The notes under the pieces are model-generated. The model saw only the letters and a program-made list of their open reading frames with translations. It was not told the origin of the DNA and ran no database searches. From Nocardia sputorum (GTDB lineage: Bacteria; Actinomycetota; Actinomycetes; Mycobacteriales; Mycobacteriaceae), in the NCBI RefSeq assembly GCF_027924405.1, contig NZ_AP026978.1, positions 2,914,001-2,978,000 of the forward strand: a stretch of DNA of 64,000 bases, in the 5' to 3' direction. Positions 42,265 to 49,734 of this stretch are shown piece by piece. Made by a program: the position numbers and the translations under genes. Positions within the stretch are counted from its first letter, which is position 1, and each line of letters starts with the position of its first letter.

Positions 42265-42975
42265 TTGAGCGCAAACCTGATGATCGTGGAAGACGACGAC
42301 CGGGTCCGTGGTGCGTTACGGCTCGCTATGGAGGACGAGGGATACGACGTCGACGAGGCGGAGGAAGCCGAGGACGCGCTCACCCATCTGCCTAGCAATG
42401 GCGTTCCGGACGTGATGATCGTCGATTTGATGCTCGGCGGCATGGACGGATTCGAATGTATCCGGGAGATCCGCCGCGATCACGACGTCCCGATCATCGT
42501 GGTCAGCGCCCGCGACGACACCCACGACGTGGTGGCCGCGCTCGAGGCGGGGGCCGACGATTTCGTGACCAAGCCGTTCGAGATCAAGGAGATCACCGCC
42601 CGCATGCGCGCGGTGCGCCGCCGCTCCCGGCTGACCGCCGAGCGGGAGACGCCGCAGGAGATGGTACTCGAGGCCGACGACACGGCTCCGCTGGTGCTCG
42701 CTCAGGACAGTGGCGTGGTGCGCCGCGGCGACGAGGAGATCCGGCTCACGCTCACCGAGTTCCGTTTGCTCTGTGAGCTCGCCGAGTCACCGGGCCGTGT
42801 GCTCAGCCGTACGGTGCTGCTCGAGCGCGTTTGGGACCGCGGATTCTTCGGCGACGAACGCATCGTGGACGTGCACATGCGTCGTTTGCGCACGAAGATC
42901 GAACGGGATCCGTCCGATCCGCGCATCGTGGTGACGGTGCGCGGGCTCGGCTACCGACTCGATGTGCGCCGCTGA
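42265..42975 (+). CDS. OmpR-family response regulator
   Basis: A 236-residue regulator. The receiver domain (about 1-120) has the acidic pair in MIVEDDDRVRGAL, the phospho-acceptor Asp in MIVDLMLGGMDG and the Lys in FVTKPFE. The C-terminal winged helix contains IRLTLTEFRLLCELAESPGRVLSR and VDVHMRRLRTKIERDPSDPRIVVTVRGLGYRL, in pieces. TTG 42265, eight bases after AAGGG, is the best-supported start; ATG 42244 and GTG 42229 are in frame. It overlaps the kinase gene by 14 bp and lies just upstream of the ectoine operon. Confidence 0.88.
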   Translation: MSANLMIVEDDDRVRGALRLAMEDEGYDVDEAEEAEDALTHLPSNGVPDVMIVDLMLGGMDGFECIREIRRDHDVPIIVVSARDDTHDVVAALEAGADDFVTKPFEIKEITARMRAVRRRSRLTAERETPQEMVLEADDTAPLVLAQDSGVVRRGDEEIRLTLTEFRLLCELAESPGRVLSRTVLLERVWDRGFFGDERIVDVHMRRLRTKIERDPSDPRIVVTVRGLGYRLDVRR

Positions 42976-44050
42976 ACGCTGCGCACACGCCGAACGCTGG
43001 AATCCGAACGCCTGGAGCCTCCGCGCCCGGGTGACCGCCGCTTTCGCGACCATCGCCGCGCTGATGTCGCTGGTACTGGTCGTTTCGGTGTTCCTGATCA
43101 GCCGCAGCTACTTGGAAGCACAGTCGCCGGGCGATCTCAACGCCGATCTGGACCTGCTGCGCAACGTGCTGATCGGATGCGCCGGCGTGGTCACCCTGAT
43201 CGGGGCGGCGGTCGGCTGGTGGGCGAGCAGGCGGGTGCTGACCCCGCTGCACCAGCTCGCGGGCACGGCCGCGCGGATCGCTTCCGGTGATCTCGGCCAG
43301 CGGTTGCCCGCCACGGGTGACCAGGATCTCGCGATCACCGTCGGGTCGTTCAACACCATGGTGGACTCGCTGCAACGGCGTATCGAGCGGGAGCACCGGC
43401 TCTTCGGCGATGTCAGCCACGAGTTGCGTACCCCGTTGACCACCCTGATGGCGAGCGTCGACGTACTCAACCGGCACCGGGGCGATCTGCCGGAGCGTTC
43501 CCAGCGAGCACTCGGCTTGGTCACCGCCGAGGTCGACCACCTGCGCAAATTGCTGGACGACCTGCTCGCCCTGGCGCGAGTGGAAGCGGGGATGCACCAC
43601 GGCGACGCCGAGCCGCTGTCGGTGCGCGACCTGCTGGTCCACACCCTGGCCGACCGCCACTACCCGGGCGAGCTGCTCACGGTGCGTCAGGACGTCACCG
43701 TGCGCGGCCGCAAGGTGGAACTCGAGCGCGCGGTGGCCAACGTGCTGCACAACGCCGACCGGCACGGCGGCGGCGTTGTCGCGGTCACCGTGGACCGCGA
43801 CGGCACCGACGCGGTGCTCACCGTCGACGACGCCGGCCCCGGCGTACCGCCCGCGGACCGGGACCGGATCTTCGAACGCTTCGCGACCGCTCGCAGCGGC
43901 CGCCGCTCGACCGAGGGGACGGGCATCGGCCTTGCCCTGGTCGCCGAGACGGTCGCCACCCACGGCGGCCGGGTGCACTGCACCGAACGACCGGGCGGGG
44001 GCGCGCGATTCGTCGTGCGGCTGCCCCGGCTCGGCGACATCAATCCGTAA
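42962..44050 (+). CDS. Membrane sensor histidine kinase
   Basis: A 362-residue kinase with two membrane helices (about 22-45 and 58-80) enclosing a very short loop of roughly 15 residues, so it probably senses within the membrane or cytoplasm. HAMP follows (RRVLTPLHQLAGTAARIASGDLGQRLP), then the H-box FGDVSHELRTPLTTL, the N-box NVLHNADRHGGG and the G-box TEGTGIGLALVAETV. Partner of the overlapping response regulator. Its stop is 83 bp before ectA on the same strand. Confidence 0.9.
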   Translation: MCAAERCAHAERWNPNAWSLRARVTAAFATIAALMSLVLVVSVFLISRSYLEAQSPGDLNADLDLLRNVLIGCAGVVTLIGAAVGWWASRRVLTPLHQLAGTAARIASGDLGQRLPATGDQDLAITVGSFNTMVDSLQRRIEREHRLFGDVSHELRTPLTTLMASVDVLNRHRGDLPERSQRALGLVTAEVDHLRKLLDDLLALARVEAGMHHGDAEPLSVRDLLVHTLADRHYPGELLTVRQDVTVRGRKVELERAVANVLHNADRHGGGVVAVTVDRDGTDAVLTVDDAGPGVPPADRDRIFERFATARSGRRSTEGTGIGLALVAETVATHGGRVHCTERPGGGARFVVRLPRLGDINP

Positions 44051-44133
44051 TACGACCGTAAAGAAGTCGACTGGTTCACCTCAAAGTCGCTTCGTAAGCC
44101 TGGAAAAGTACTGCTGATCGACGAGGGAGTCGT

Positions 44134-44736
44134 ATGTCACTGCCAACCCTGTCCCCAGCGGAGATCGAGCGATCCCGTGTCGGCAACGCCGCGGCCGCTC
44201 TCGGGGCCACCCCGTCTCGGAAGGAAACCGGACCGGCCGTGGTCCTGCGCACGCCTCGCTTGGGTGATGGTGCTCCGATGTGGCGTATCGCGAAGGATTC
44301 CGCAGTGCTCGATGTCAATTCGAGCTACGCGTACCTGTTGTGGTGCCGGGATTTCGCCGGGACATCGGTGGTCGCCGAACTGGACGGCCGCGTCGTGGGA
44401 TACGTGATCGGATTCGTCCGCCCGCAGGCGCCCGACACCGTGTTCGTCTGGCAGATCGCGGTGGACCGCTCGCAGCGCGGCCGCGGCATCGGCGCCGAAC
44501 TGCTGCACACGTTGCTCAACAGTGTTGCGGCTCAGGGCGTTTCGGTTCTCGAAACGACAATCTCGCCGGACAACGCCGGTTCCATCGCGCTGTTCACGTC
44601 GGTGGCGCAGGCGCGCGGCGCCGATCTGACCAAGCGCCCCTTGTTCGACGCCGGCGTCTTCCCCGACAGCCACGCACCCGAAGACCTGTATCGCATCGCC
44701 CCGACCGCCCGCACCACCGAGGAGGATCACCGATGA
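44134..44736 (+). CDS. ectA: L-2,4-diaminobutyrate N-acetyltransferase
   Basis: A 200-residue GNAT enzyme. LRTPRLGDGAPMWRIAKDSAVLDVNSSYAYLLWCRDFAGTSVVAELDG, in pieces, is the EctA signature; VDRSQRGRGIGAELLH binds acetyl-CoA. It makes N-gamma-acetyl-diaminobutyrate, the second step to ectoine. GAGGGAG lies shortly before the ATG. First gene of ectABCD; its TGA overlaps ectB's ATG. Confidence 0.95.
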   Translation: MSLPTLSPAEIERSRVGNAAAALGATPSRKETGPAVVLRTPRLGDGAPMWRIAKDSAVLDVNSSYAYLLWCRDFAGTSVVAELDGRVVGYVIGFVRPQAPDTVFVWQIAVDRSQRGRGIGAELLHTLLNSVAAQGVSVLETTISPDNAGSIALFTSVAQARGADLTKRPLFDAGVFPDSHAPEDLYRIAPTARTTEEDHR

Positions 44737-46010
44737 TCAACGCCGACACCACTGTTTTCGAGAGCCTGGAGTCGAATGTGCGCGGTTATTGCCGTGCCTG
44801 GCCCACCGTGTTCACCACGGCGAAGGGCAGCTGGCTGCGCGACGAGGAAGGCAAGGACTACCTCGACTTCTTCGCCGGCGCCGGTGCGCTGAACTACGGC
44901 CACAACAACGACGTGCTCAAGCGCGCGCTGCTGGACTATATCGCGAGCGACGGCATCACCCACGGCCTGGACATGTCGACCGCTGCCAAGCGGGAATTGC
45001 TGGAGACGTTGCGCGACACCGTCTTCACTCCGCGCGGCCTCGACTACAAGGTCCAGTTCCCCGGCCCCACCGGCGCCAACGCGGTCGAGGCCGCGCTCAA
45101 GCTGGCGCGCAAGGTCACCGGTCGCGAGACCATCGTCAGCTTCACCAACGCTTTCCACGGCATGACTCTCGGCGCGCTGTCGGTCACCGGCAACGCCGCC
45201 AAGCGCGCCGGCGCCGGTGTGCCGTTGGTGCACGCCGCGCACATGCCCTACGACGGCTACTTCGACGGCACCACCGCCGACTTCCAGTGGATGTCGAAGG
45301 TGCTCGACGACACGTCGTCCGGTTTCGACCGCCCGGCCGCGGTGATCGTGGAGACGGTGCAGGGCGAAGGCGGCGTCAACGTCGCCCGCGCCGAGTGGCT
45401 GCGGCACCTCGCCGGTCTGTGCGCGGAGCGGGAAATCCTGTTGATCGTCGACGACGTCCAGATGGGCTGCGGCCGCACCGGGCCGTTCTTCTCCTTCGAG
45501 ATCGCAGGCATCACCCCCGACATCGTGACGCTGTCGAAGTCGATCGGCGGCTACGGCCTGCCGATGGCGTTGGTGCTGTTCAAGCCGGAGCTGGACGAGT
45601 GGTCGCCGGGTGAGCACAACGGCACCTTCCGCGGCAACAATCCCGCGTTCGTCACCGCGACGACCGCGCTGCGCCACTACTGGTCCGACGACGCCCTGCA
45701 GACGGCGACGCAGGCCAAGGGCGAGAAGATCGCGCGGACTCTCGGGGAGCTGGCCGAATACTTCCCCGGTGTCTCGACGCGCGGACGCGGCCTCGTGCAA
45801 GGCGTGGTGTTCGACGATCCCTCGCAGGCGGGCAAGGTCTGCCAGATCGCCTTCGAGCGCGGACTGCTGGTGGAGACGTCCGGTTCCACCGACGAGGTGG
45901 TGAAGCTGCTGCCGCCGCTGACGGTCACCGACCAGGAGCTAGACCAGGGCTTGCAGATCCTCACCGGCGCCGTCGAGTCGGCGTGCGGCGGAATGGGGGC
46001 GATCGCATGA
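44733..46010 (+). CDS. ectB: Diaminobutyrate-2-oxoglutarate aminotransferase
   Basis: A 425-residue class III PLP aminotransferase. It has VFESLESNVRGYCRAWPTVF at the N-terminus, GPTGANAVEAALKLAR for PLP phosphate binding, VDDVQMGCGRTG with the Asp contacting the pyridine N, and LSKSIGGYGLPMALV with the PLP lysine. It converts aspartate semialdehyde to L-2,4-diaminobutyrate, the first committed ectoine step. It overlaps ectA and ectC by four bases each (ATGA). GAGGAGG inside the ectA end is its ribosome-binding site. Confidence 0.95.
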   Translation: MINADTTVFESLESNVRGYCRAWPTVFTTAKGSWLRDEEGKDYLDFFAGAGALNYGHNNDVLKRALLDYIASDGITHGLDMSTAAKRELLETLRDTVFTPRGLDYKVQFPGPTGANAVEAALKLARKVTGRETIVSFTNAFHGMTLGALSVTGNAAKRAGAGVPLVHAAHMPYDGYFDGTTADFQWMSKVLDDTSSGFDRPAAVIVETVQGEGGVNVARAEWLRHLAGLCAEREILLIVDDVQMGCGRTGPFFSFEIAGITPDIVTLSKSIGGYGLPMALVLFKPELDEWSPGEHNGTFRGNNPAFVTATTALRHYWSDDALQTATQAKGEKIARTLGELAEYFPGVSTRGRGLVQGVVFDDPSQAGKVCQIAFERGLLVETSGSTDEVVKLLPPLTVTDQELDQGLQILTGAVESACGGMGAIA

Positions 46011-46405
46011 TCGTGCGCACCACCGCGGAGATCACCGGCACCGAGCGCGACGTGGCGGGTGCGGGCTGGCGCAGCAAGCGCATCGTCCTCGGCGGCGACG
46101 GCGTCGGCTTCTCCTTCCACGAGACCACCATCGACGCCGGAACCGTGCACGAGTTCCACTATGTGCACCATGTGGAGGCCGTGTGGCTCGTCGAGGGCGA
46201 GGGCACGCTGACCGACCTGGACAACGGCGTCACCTACGAGCTGGCCCCCGGCTCGATGTACCTGCTCGACGGACACGAACGGCACCGCTTGGAGGTCCGC
46301 ACCACGATGCGGATGATGTGCGTGTTCAATCCGCCGGTCACCGGGCAGGAGGTTCACGACAGCAACGGCGTCTACCCGCTGGTCGCCGCGACGATCGGAG
46401 GATGA
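46007..46405 (+). CDS. ectC: L-ectoine synthase
   Basis: A 132-residue cupin. MIVRTTAEITGTERDV and WRSKRIVLGGDGVGFSFHETTI open the protein; HEFHYVHHVEAVWLVEGEG carries the cupin metal ligands, and YLLDGHERHRLEV the distal part. It closes N-gamma-acetyl-diaminobutyrate to the compatible solute ectoine. Length matches the family. Its start overlaps ectB's stop. Confidence 0.95.
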   Translation: MIVRTTAEITGTERDVAGAGWRSKRIVLGGDGVGFSFHETTIDAGTVHEFHYVHHVEAVWLVEGEGTLTDLDNGVTYELAPGSMYLLDGHERHRLEVRTTMRMMCVFNPPVTGQEVHDSNGVYPLVAATIGG

Positions 46406-46413
46406 GAGCTCCA

Positions 46414-47319
46414 ATGGTTCTGCAGCACACCGAAACCCGGCCCGAGACGGCTCGCTACGATCGTTACCCGACCCGTCTCGGCGGGCCCGCTCCGCACTTG
46501 GAGCGCGCCGACCCCGCGGTGTGGGGGGAGATCGAGAGCCCGGAACTCGCCTCGTTCGACGCCGACGGGTTCGCCATCCTGGACCAGCTGCTCACGCCCG
46601 CCGAGGTGGCCGAGTACAGCGGCGAGATCACCAGGCTGGCGAACGATCCCGCGCTGCGAGACGACGACCGCGTCATCGTGGAGAAGTCGTCGAACCGGGT
46701 GCGTTCGGTCTTCGAAGTGCACAAGCTGAGCGAGGCGATCGCCGACCTGGTGCGTCAGCCACGGGTGCTCGGGCTCGCCGAGCAGGTACTGGGATCGAAG
46801 GTGTACGTGCACCAGAGCCGGGTGAACTACATGCCCGGTTTTCGCGGCACCGGTTTCTACTGGCACTCCGATTTCGAAACCTGGCACGCCGAAGACGGCA
46901 TGCCCGCGCCGCGTGCGGTGAGCCTGTCGATCGCGCTCACCGACAACTACCCGATCAACGGCAGCCTCATGGTGATGCCGGGCTCGCACCACACCTTCGT
47001 GCCGTGCCTGGGCAGCACTCCGGCCGAGCACTATCGGGAGTCGTTGCAGGAGCAGGAGATCGGCGTGCCGACGACCGACGACATCACCGCGCTCGCGAAC
47101 CGGTACGGAATCAGCCAGTTCACCGGCCGGGCGGGCTCGGCGCTGCTGTTCGACTCGAACCTGATGCACGGGTCGTCGAACAACATCACGCCGTTCCCGC
47201 GGTCGAACATCTTCGTGGTGTTCAACAGCGTGCACAACACGCTCCTCGAACCGTTCGCCGCGCCCGCGCCGCGACCGGAGTACATCGGCAGCCGCGATTT
47301 CACGCCGCTGCCGGACTGA
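46414..47319 (+). CDS. ectD: Ectoine 5-hydroxylase
   Basis: A 301-residue Fe(II)/2-oxoglutarate dioxygenase. YDRYPTRLG at the N-terminus is typical. GFYWHSDFETWHAEDG supplies the His-x-Asp pair and DSNLMHGSSNN the distal His; VYVHQSRVNYMPGF lies in the substrate pocket. It makes 5-hydroxyectoine. ATG 46414 has a better-placed GAGAG; ATG 46402 overlaps ectC's stop and sits too close to GGAGG, but is possible. It ends in a strong terminator. Confidence 0.93.
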   Translation: MVLQHTETRPETARYDRYPTRLGGPAPHLERADPAVWGEIESPELASFDADGFAILDQLLTPAEVAEYSGEITRLANDPALRDDDRVIVEKSSNRVRSVFEVHKLSEAIADLVRQPRVLGLAEQVLGSKVYVHQSRVNYMPGFRGTGFYWHSDFETWHAEDGMPAPRAVSLSIALTDNYPINGSLMVMPGSHHTFVPCLGSTPAEHYRESLQEQEIGVPTTDDITALANRYGISQFTGRAGSALLFDSNLMHGSSNNITPFPRSNIFVVFNSVHNTLLEPFAAPAPRPEYIGSRDFTPLPD

Positions 47320-47328
47320 TCGAGCGCC

Positions 47329-47379
47329 GCCCCGCGCGTGCGGCTCGCCCACCTCTCGGGCGAGCCGCACGCGCGGGGC
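47329..47379. terminator. 22-bp-stem bidirectional terminator after ectD
   Basis: The left arm (47329-47350) and right arm (47358-47379) are perfectly complementary over 22 bases around a 7-base loop; the right arm is followed by GTTT. It lies 10 bp after ectD and 33 bp before the stop of the convergent flavoprotein gene, so it can serve both. It is by far the strongest hairpin seen in the window. Confidence 0.85.
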
Positions 47380-47412
47380 GTTTCGCATGGCCTCCCGGGC
47401 TCTGCGCGGAGG

Positions 47413-48576
47413 TCAGACCAGCCGCCGGATCGCCTCCGGCCCGAGGTCGGCGATCGACGGGTACCCGTCCACCGCCATCAGCAGATCCGCCTCGGCGAGC
47501 AGCGACCGCACCACGTGCACGAGGCCGTCGACGCCGCCCAGGGCGAGTCCGTAGGGATAGGGACGGCCGATCCCCACGGCCGTCGCGCCGAGCGCCAGCG
47601 CTTTGACGATGTCGGCGCCGGTGCGGATGCCGGAGTCGAACAGCACGGGCAGGCCGTCGGCGGCCGCCACCACCTCCGGCAGATGCTCGATCGCCGGGAT
47701 GCCCCCATTGGCCTGCCTGCCGCCGTGATTTGAGCAGTAGATGCCGTCGACGCCCGCGTCCTTGGCGCGCCGCGCGTCGTCGGGATGACAAATGCCCTTC
47801 AGCACGAGCGGCAGGTCGGTCAGTGACCGGAGCCACGCCAGATCGTCCCAGGTCAACGCGTTACCGAACAGTGAGATCCAGGTCAGGATGGCGGTTTTCG
47901 GGTCCTGCTCGGGCGGACTGGCCAGCAGGCCGCGGAACACCGGATCGCTGAAGTAGTTGGCCAGGCAGTGCCCGCGCAGTTGGGGGAAATTGGAGACCGC
48001 CAGATCGCGCGGGCGCCAGCCGGGCACCCAGGTGTCCAAGGTGACCACGATGGCCTTGAAGCCCGCGGCCTCGGCCCGCCGGACCAGGCTTTGCGCGAGG
48101 TCTCGGTTGGTGGGGGTGTAGAGCTGGAACATGCCCGGGGTGTCGCCGAACTCCGCCGCCACCTCCTCCAGCGGATCCACCGTGAGGGTGGAGGCGATCA
48201 TGGGGACGCCGGTGCGGGCTGCGGCCTTCGCCGTGGCGATGTCGCCGTGCCCGTCCTGGGCGCACAAGCCGATTACGCCGACCGGAGCCAGAAAGACCGG
48301 CGTCGGCAGCGTCATCCCGAACAGCTGGATGGACAGGTCGCGAGTCTTGCTCGTGCGCAGCATGCGGGGGACCAGGCCCAGTTTCTCGAAAGCCGTCACA
48401 TTGGACCGCTGGGTGAGCTCGTCGCCGGCCCCGCCCGCCACATACGACCAGATGCTCGGTGGCAGGGCCGCTCGAGCCTTCGCTTCCAGCTCGGCGTACG
48501 TCATCGGGAAATCCGGCAGCACGCCGCCGAGCCCTTGGAAGTAGATCTCGTTCTGGTAGTCGCCGAAGTTGGTCAC
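47413..48576 (-). CDS. FMN-dependent alpha-hydroxy-acid oxidase (lactate 2-monooxygenase-like)
   Basis: A 387-residue TIM-barrel flavoprotein. The N-terminus has [44 protein letters not shown] and [15 protein letters not shown] follow, the last with the catalytic His. [25 protein letters not shown] binds the FMN phosphate. The N-terminus is that of lactate 2-monooxygenase, which turns lactate into acetate and CO2, rather than LldD dehydrogenase; the substrate is inferred. GTG 48576 with AGGAG is preferred over ATG 48603. Confidence 0.85.
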   Translation of the reverse strand: MTNFGDYQNEIYFQGLGGVLPDFPMTYAELEAKARAALPPSIWSYVAGGAGDELTQRSNVTAFEKLGLVPRMLRTSKTRDLSIQLFGMTLPTPVFLAPVGVIGLCAQDGHGDIATAKAAARTGVPMIASTLTVDPLEEVAAEFGDTPGMFQLYTPTNRDLAQSLVRRAEAAGFKAIVVTLDTWVPGWRPRDLAVSNFPQLRGHCLANYFSDPVFRGLLASPPEQDPKTAILTWISLFGNALTWDDLAWLRSLTDLPLVLKGICHPDDARRAKDAGVDGIYCSNHGGRQANGGIPAIEHLPEVVAAADGLPVLFDSGIRTGADIVKALALGATAVGIGRPYPYGLALGGVDGLVHVVRSLLAEADLLMAVDGYPSIADLGPEAIRRLV

Positions 48577-48607
48577 GCTGCTCCTGTCCTCGTCTCGATG
48601 CATGAAT

Positions 48608-48618
48608 GTATCCGATAC
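48608..48618. promoter_or_regulatory. GTATCCGATAC palindrome upstream of flavoprotein
   Basis: An 11-bp perfect palindrome, GTATC-C-GATAC, 32 bp upstream of GTG 48576. It is of the size bound by GntR/FCD regulators, which often control lactate genes. No regulator gene is adjacent. Confidence 0.4.
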
Positions 48619-48643
48619 GTTCGTGTAGCAAGTACCGTTCCGA

Positions 48644-49456
48644 TCAGGCGCGCAACGCGCGGTACAGCGTCAACCAGCGATCGGGGGAGACGAGTCCGAC
48701 CGGCTGATCGAGCGGGATGCCTGCCGCGCCGCATGCGCGGTGGACGGCACGGGCGGGGAATTCCCGCCGCAACGACGCTGCCACGCTGCCCCCGGCACCG
48801 GAGAAACCGAGCTCGACCAGCCTGCGATAATCACCGATCCACTCGCGCGGCAGCAGCGGAGCGGGCCGGTTACGCAACCGCAGAATCGCGGCGTCGACTC
48901 GCGGCACCGGATGGAAGCTGTGCCTGCCGACGCGCGCGCCCGATTCGATCGCCGTCGTGGGCCAGTGGCCGACGGTGAGTTTGGTCCACCGGCCGTAGTC
49001 GCCGGAGTGCTTGCGCGCGAACTCGAGTTGGGTGAGCAGGGTGGCGGAGGTGAGCCAGCGCGCGGCCAGGCACCAGCGCACGATGTCGGTCGTGATGGCG
49101 AACGGCACGTTGGCCACGACCGCGAACGGCTCCCGTGGCGGGCGCACCGTGCGGAAATCGCGGTGCTGCACGGCTATTCGCGGGTCGTCCGCGTACCGGC
49201 GACCCAGCAGCGCCGCATAACGCGGGTCCTTCTCGTAGGCGTGAACGCGGCTGCCCGCGTCGAGCAATCGCCTGGTCAGCATGCCGTCACCGGGTCCGAC
49301 TTCGAGGACGAGGTCGTCGGCGGTGACGCCCGAGGCGTGCACGATCAGCCGGGCGACGCCGGCATCGGAGAGGAAGTTCTGCGACAGCAGTTTCCGCGTG
49401 GTCGCGGGACGGCTCCCACGGCTGCGGGCGCGCGGCAGGGAACGATGGCGGGACAT
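48644..49456 (-). CDS. Erm-type 23S rRNA adenine-N6 methyltransferase
   Basis: A 270-residue KsgA/Erm-family enzyme. It has the N-terminal [20 protein letters not shown] motif [16 protein letters not shown], and the catalytic [11 protein letters not shown] (N-x-P-F, Erm/KsgA motif IV). The basic N-terminus and [21 protein letters not shown] favour actinobacterial Erm over KsgA. Erm dimethylates A2058 of 23S rRNA and blocks macrolide, lincosamide and streptogramin B binding. GGAGG precedes the ATG; a CTCC that can pair with it lies just upstream. Confidence 0.85.
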   Translation of the reverse strand: MSRHRSLPRARSRGSRPATTRKLLSQNFLSDAGVARLIVHASGVTADDLVLEVGPGDGMLTRRLLDAGSRVHAYEKDPRYAALLGRRYADDPRIAVQHRDFRTVRPPREPFAVVANVPFAITTDIVRWCLAARWLTSATLLTQLEFARKHSGDYGRWTKLTVGHWPTTAIESGARVGRHSFHPVPRVDAAILRLRNRPAPLLPREWIGDYRRLVELGFSGAGGSVAASLRREFPARAVHRACGAAGIPLDQPVGLVSPDRWLTLYRALRA

Positions 49457-49734
49457 GGGTGTCCTCCGAACGGAGTGGTCGAATCGGGAAGGTCGATTCG
49501 CCTGGACCCATGCCGGGGCACGAAGAGTTCGGCGGCCGCTACCGGCCGCCGATGCGGATTCCGCTCGAACGATTCAGCAGATCGGAGCGATACGGTGCGC
49601 CGGCGCGGGCCAGGCCTCCGTACGCAGCCGGATGTAATACGCGCCGGCCGCGCACGCTCCGTTCATGCCAGGATTGCCACCCATGTCCGGCACCGTACGA
49701 CAGGCGCGCAGCCGGGTGCCAGTTCTTTTCGGGC

